Origin: UBA12078 sp964573565
GTDB taxonomy: Bacteria; Patescibacteriota; Dojkabacteria; SC72
Length of the DNA stretch: 7,525 bases
Assembly (NCBI GenBank): GCA_964573565.1
Contig: CAZNJV010000027.1
Location: 1 to 7,525, forward strand
Reading direction: 5' to 3'
Shown piece by piece: positions 5,666 to 7,525 of the stretch. Each line of letters begins with the position of its first letter. The first letter of the stretch is position 1. The position numbers were made by a program, and so were the translations under genes. The notes beneath the pieces are model-generated. The model worked only from the letters and a program-made list of their open reading frames with translations. It had not been told where the DNA came from and searched no databases.

Positions 5666-6139
5666 TTATTGTGGTAGCTTAGGCACAAGCTCCACGATTC
5701 CAGTCATAACTCTTTCTACTCTCTCTTTCACAGCTTCTGGTTGGATTGGTTCATCACCAAACTTTTGTCCATCATGAGCGTTTTGTGAAGCATTCGAAAA
5801 ATCTGTAACATACGCCCTTAACTCCTCAGAAGGGACATTACCCGCCTTCATCATTACTGCAGCATCAAATATGATATCTTCTTCTCTTATTTCTTCTGGT
5901 CGATAATTATCTGGTAGTACGAAAAAGTTATACACTACCTCCATCTTCCCTATTCTCCAAAGTTCATGTACAAATCTCCCCGCACTTTTAGGCCAACGCC
6001 CTATGAGAATTGCTAGTTCTTTCTCAGTTAGTTCAGAGATATCCTTTTTAGTACCTTCACTAAAAAATGAGAAGCCACTCTTATACGCCGCTGGAATTCT
6101 TGATTTTACTTCTAACTCTTGTGCAATTATGTTTGTCAT
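5666..6139 (-). CDS. Unrecognised soluble protein, 157 aa
   Basis: This open frame has no membrane segment, no signal peptide and no cysteine. It appears mostly helical: TKKDISELTEKELAILIG (30-47), a KSAGRFVHELWRIGKMEVVY segment (51-70), then an acidic stretch REEDIIFD (85-92), a polar Asn/Gln/Asp-rich linker around 113-127 and a C-terminal helix (EAVKERVERVMTG, 134-146). I do not recognise the family and see no catalytic motif. Reality is supported by a near-consensus promoter placed exactly for a leaderless start and by the lack of any competing gene. It follows the 217-aa orphan on the same strand after 39 nt but has its own promoter, so the two may be transcribed both together and separately. 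Confidence 0.7.
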   Translation of the reverse strand: MTNIIAQELEVKSRIPAAYKSGFSFFSEGTKKDISELTEKELAILIGRWPKSAGRFVHELWRIGKMEVVYNFFVLPDNYRPEEIREEDIIFDAAVMMKAGNVPSEELRAYVTDFSNASQNAHDGQKFGDEPIQPEAVKERVERVMTGIVELVPKLPQ

Positions 6140-6145
6140 ACAAGC

Positions 6146-6173
6146 ATTATATCAATTCTCCTATAATATTCAA
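6146..6173 (-). promoter_or_regulatory. Near-consensus promoter giving a leaderless mRNA for the 157-aa gene
   Basis: On the minus strand TTGAAT (6173-6168), a 16-bp spacer and a perfect TATAAT (6151-6146) are followed by exactly 6 nt (GCTTGT) and then the ATG at 6139. Transcription starting 7 nt after the -10 box would begin on the A of the ATG. An AGGAG lies inside the spacer (6162-6158), too far from this ATG. It would instead suit a tiny M-L-V-stop frame whose TGA overlaps the real ATG, but it would not be transcribed from this promoter. Confidence 0.6.
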
Positions 6174-6178
6174 AACTT

Positions 6179-6832
6179 TTAGTCTTTAGCAAACGCCCTT
6201 TTCATGGTAGATAAAATATATTTCATCTCAGCTAAAGATACATGCCTAGCCATATTAACACCTTTTGTTCCAGACTCTCTCATTATTGTCTCAGTAAAAA
6301 TTTCCTGATTCTTAAATTGCTTACTTGTTCTGGAAAAGTAGTCTCCATCACTCTCTGTAGTGAATTTATACAATCCATCCGCGATAGTAGCTACTACCTT
6401 AGGAATATCCGATTTCTCAACATCACCTCGCTGTATTGCTGCCAACGTATTTGTATAATTTAGACACTTCATCCATGCGTGTATCATATTCACCCATGGA
6501 GCTTTTTCAATGACCTCATTCTCAAAATTTAAAGGATATTTTGTTGTCATATAGTTAGGAACAAATTCGAATTCTAACAACCCTGGGGTATTGTATAAAA
6601 TTTCATATTTGGTTCTTGTCGTCTCGTTCTTGACAGATCCTATCTCCGTGATTTGAAAATTTTCTGGGAGTTCAGTATCACATAGGACATCAACAACCAT
6701 TGCTTCCAAACCATCTCGTTTTAACATCTCTTCTGGAGAGAGAATTTCCCTCATATATGCTTGTACCTCTCTTACTGTATCTACTTTATCTATCGTAATT
6801 GGTTCTTTACCCAACCCTGTTGGTTCTGTCAT
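6179..6832 (-). CDS. Unrecognised soluble protein, 217 aa
   Basis: A complete frame with no signal peptide or membrane helix. The N-terminal third is acidic and helical (TVREVQAYMREILSPEEMLK, 19-38). The middle has beta-like segments (NFQITEIGSV, KYEILYNTPGLLEFEFVPNY). The last 100 residues are helical (WVNMIHAWMKCLNYTNTLAA, 113-132; SLAEMKYILSTMKRAF, 199-214). I see no catalytic or nucleic-acid-binding motif and cannot assign a family. Two cysteines are present (51, 123). It is divergent from the lipid kinase gene across about 100 bp and lies upstream of the 157-aa orphan. Its start is supported by a promoter that leaves a leader of only about 4-5 nt. The downstream orphan has a similar acidic, helical character, but I see no shared motif. 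Confidence 0.7.
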   Translation of the reverse strand: MTEPTGLGKEPITIDKVDTVREVQAYMREILSPEEMLKRDGLEAMVVDVLCDTELPENFQITEIGSVKNETTRTKYEILYNTPGLLEFEFVPNYMTTKYPLNFENEVIEKAPWVNMIHAWMKCLNYTNTLAAIQRGDVEKSDIPKVVATIADGLYKFTTESDGDYFSRTSKQFKNQEIFTETIMRESGTKGVNMARHVSLAEMKYILSTMKRAFAKD

Positions 6833-6843
6833 CTTTTTTAAAG

Positions 6844-6872
6844 ATATAACTTATATAATTCAAGTATATCAA
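6844..6872 (-). promoter_or_regulatory. Promoter of the 217-aa gene, with a 6-1-6 palindrome over the -10
   Basis: On the minus strand TTGATA (6872-6867), a 17-bp spacer and TTATAT (6849-6844) lie 11 nt upstream of the ATG, so the leader would be only a few nucleotides. The -10 box is half of a perfect palindrome on the plus strand, ATATAA-C-TTATAT (6844-6856). In so AT-rich a spot this may be chance. Confidence 0.45.
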
Positions 6873-6898
6873 ACCTTCCCCCTATATACGATGTCTAC

Positions 6899-6907
6899 TG
6901 GTATAAT
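6899..6907 (+). promoter_or_regulatory. Extended -10 promoter for the DgkA-type kinase gene
   Basis: TGGTATAAT fits an extended -10 element (TGnTATAAT) with a perfect hexamer at 6902-6907. No -35 is visible, which extended -10 promoters do not need. The ATG lies 27 nt downstream of the box, giving a leader of about 20 nt with no Shine-Dalgarno sequence. This makes it the longest leader predicted with confidence here. Confidence 0.5.
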
Positions 6908-6934
6908 GGGTTATTATTTACATCCATATTAAAT

Positions 6935-7333
6935 ATGAAAGATTCATTCACAACATCCAAAACATATTTTCAGAGTCAAAAGCATGCTATTGAGGGTCTA
7001 ATCTCCATTATTAAGAACGAAAGAAATTTTAGAATACAATTAGTAGTAGCCTTCTTTGTTGTAATACTTGGGATAATACTAAAAATCTCCTATGAGTCAT
7101 GGATTGCAGTAGGATTCTTAATCGCCTTGGTATTGATATCAGAAGCATTTAATAGTGTTATAGAGGCACTAAGTGACACAATATCAAATAAATATGATGT
7201 AAATATTAAATATGCAAAAGATGTAAGTGCAGGATGTGTATTGGTAAGTGCAATCGCATCTGTATTACTTGGAACCATCATCTTCATTCCTTACATGATG
7301 CCAATCATTACAAAGTTCTTCTCTCAGCTGTAA
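6935..7333 (+). CDS. dgkA: DgkA-type diacylglycerol/undecaprenol kinase
   Basis: A complete 132-aa membrane lipid kinase of the small DgkA family. It transfers phosphate from ATP to diacylglycerol or, in many Gram-positive relatives, to undecaprenol, thereby recycling the cell-wall lipid carrier. Conserved positions match E. coli DgkA with an offset of one residue: Glu29 in NERNFR (28-33), Glu70, Asn73 and the catalytic Glu77 in SEAFNSVIEALSD (69-81), and Lys95-Asp96 in AKDVSAG (94-100). Three membrane helices are predicted (about 36-52, 55-75 and 98-122). The lipid substrate cannot be decided from sequence. The next gene starts 13 nt after its stop, so the two are probably co-transcribed. 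Confidence 0.93.
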   Translation: MKDSFTTSKTYFQSQKHAIEGLISIIKNERNFRIQLVVAFFVVILGIILKISYESWIAVGFLIALVLISEAFNSVIEALSDTISNKYDVNIKYAKDVSAGCVLVSAIASVLLGTIIFIPYMMPIITKFFSQL

Positions 7334-7346
7334 CATTCTTTCCCAT

Positions 7347-7525
7347 ATGTACCAACACCTAACAAAACAAGATTGGATAAAGCAATTAAATCTTCCAGAA
7401 GATTACGGAGTTGATGCGCTATTAGTCGCAGGGGCTGGTAAAAGAGATAATGACGAGGAAGCCTTTCAAAAAGCTCTAAAAGAATTCAATATAGAAGCAC
7501 AACCTAAAAATATTGAGAAAGGATT
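7347..7525 (+). CDS. N-terminus of an unrecognised protein (cut by window edge)
   Basis: ATG at 7347 opens a frame that runs to the window end, giving 59 complete residues and a partial codon. It begins MYQHLTKQDWIKQLNLPEDY and continues GVDALLVAGAGKRDNDEEAF, then an amphipathic helix QKALKEFNIEAQ. There is no signal peptide or membrane helix, so the product is probably cytoplasmic. VDALLVAGAG looks like a buried beta strand followed by a glycine turn, as at the start of an alpha/beta fold. That is not enough to name a family. It follows the lipid kinase after 13 nt in the same direction, with no Shine-Dalgarno sequence, so it is likely translated from the same transcript. Confidence 0.7.
   Translation, partial: MYQHLTKQDWIKQLNLPEDYGVDALLVAGAGKRDNDEEAFQKALKEFNIEAQPKNIEKG

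Noticed and set aside
5661..5670. Possible terminator between dut and the 157-aa gene (AATAA-CT-TTATT)
   Set aside because: Only a 5-bp AT stem with a 2-nt loop, which is too tight, and no T-tract follows in either direction.
6136..6147. Minicistron M-L-V-stop overlapping the start of the 157-aa gene, 10 nt after an AGGAG
   Set aside because: Its ATG lies within the TATAAT box, so it would not be on a transcript from that promoter. It could only be translated on read-through RNA from the 217-aa gene.
1..7525. tRNA, rRNA, CRISPR array, insertion sequence or prophage signature
   Set aside because: I saw no cloverleaf with a T-arm consensus, no regularly spaced direct repeats, no transposase and no terminal inverted repeats. 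dUTPase can be phage-borne, but its neighbours show no phage genes.

Overview
The window is AT-rich and gene-dense. It has eleven complete protein genes, one gene cut by each window edge, and no tRNA, rRNA, CRISPR array or insertion sequence that I could see. Gene spacing is very tight: two convergent pairs end 0 and 2 nt apart, one start overlaps the previous stop as TAATG, and the longest stretch without a gene is about 195 bp. None of the starts has a convincing Shine-Dalgarno sequence, and several have a -10 box so close to the ATG that the mRNA would be leaderless or nearly so. All eleven visible stops are TAA or TAG. Ordinary GGN codons encode the conserved glycines, which fits the standard code rather than UGA=Gly. 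Together with many small membrane proteins and orphan proteins, this suggests a small-genome bacterium of the Patescibacteria/CPR type. That placement is inference; no marker gene is present.

Layout, left to right. (1) The start of an anchored or secreted minus-strand protein lies at 1-166. (2) A minus-strand pair follows: a 72-aa two-helix membrane protein (1374-1592, DUF3955-like) and an NAD(P)-dependent epimerase/dehydratase (362-1339), ending in a GC-free hairpin with a T-tract. (3) A 43-bp divergent promoter region contains a perfect 9-bp inverted repeat. (4) A plus-strand cluster comprises a five-helix membrane protein (1636-2172), a 59-aa membrane miniprotein (2192-2371), a DUF167/YggU protein (2371-2601) and a large anchored M14 zinc peptidase with Ig-like domains (2615-4534). 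(5) A minus-strand ribbon-helix-helix (RHH)-Nudix fusion (4535-5164) is divergent from a complete dUTPase (5232-5663). (6) Two unrecognised minus-strand soluble proteins lie at 5666-6139 and 6179-6832. (7) A plus-strand DgkA-type lipid kinase (6935-7333) is followed by the start of an unrecognised protein (7347 to the edge).

The most interesting locus is 4535-5663. The RHH-Nudix protein carries a DNA-binding domain on a Nudix fold whose signature is one residue short and has Ile where REUxEE has its first Glu. Two bases upstream of its start codon lie three copies of one 7-bp half-site (GTATAAC / GTTATAC / GTATAAC), spaced 10 and 11 bp apart. They cover its predicted -10 box and sit upstream of dut. 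This resembles a self-contained, nucleotide-sensing regulatory circuit, analogous in logic to NrtR but built on an RHH domain and paired with a nucleotide-sanitising enzyme. The motifs and spacing are seen directly; ligand sensing and regulation of dut are inferred.

The M14 peptidase, the DgkA kinase and the small membrane proteins point to cell-envelope functions, while dUTPase and RHH-Nudix concern nucleotide pools.
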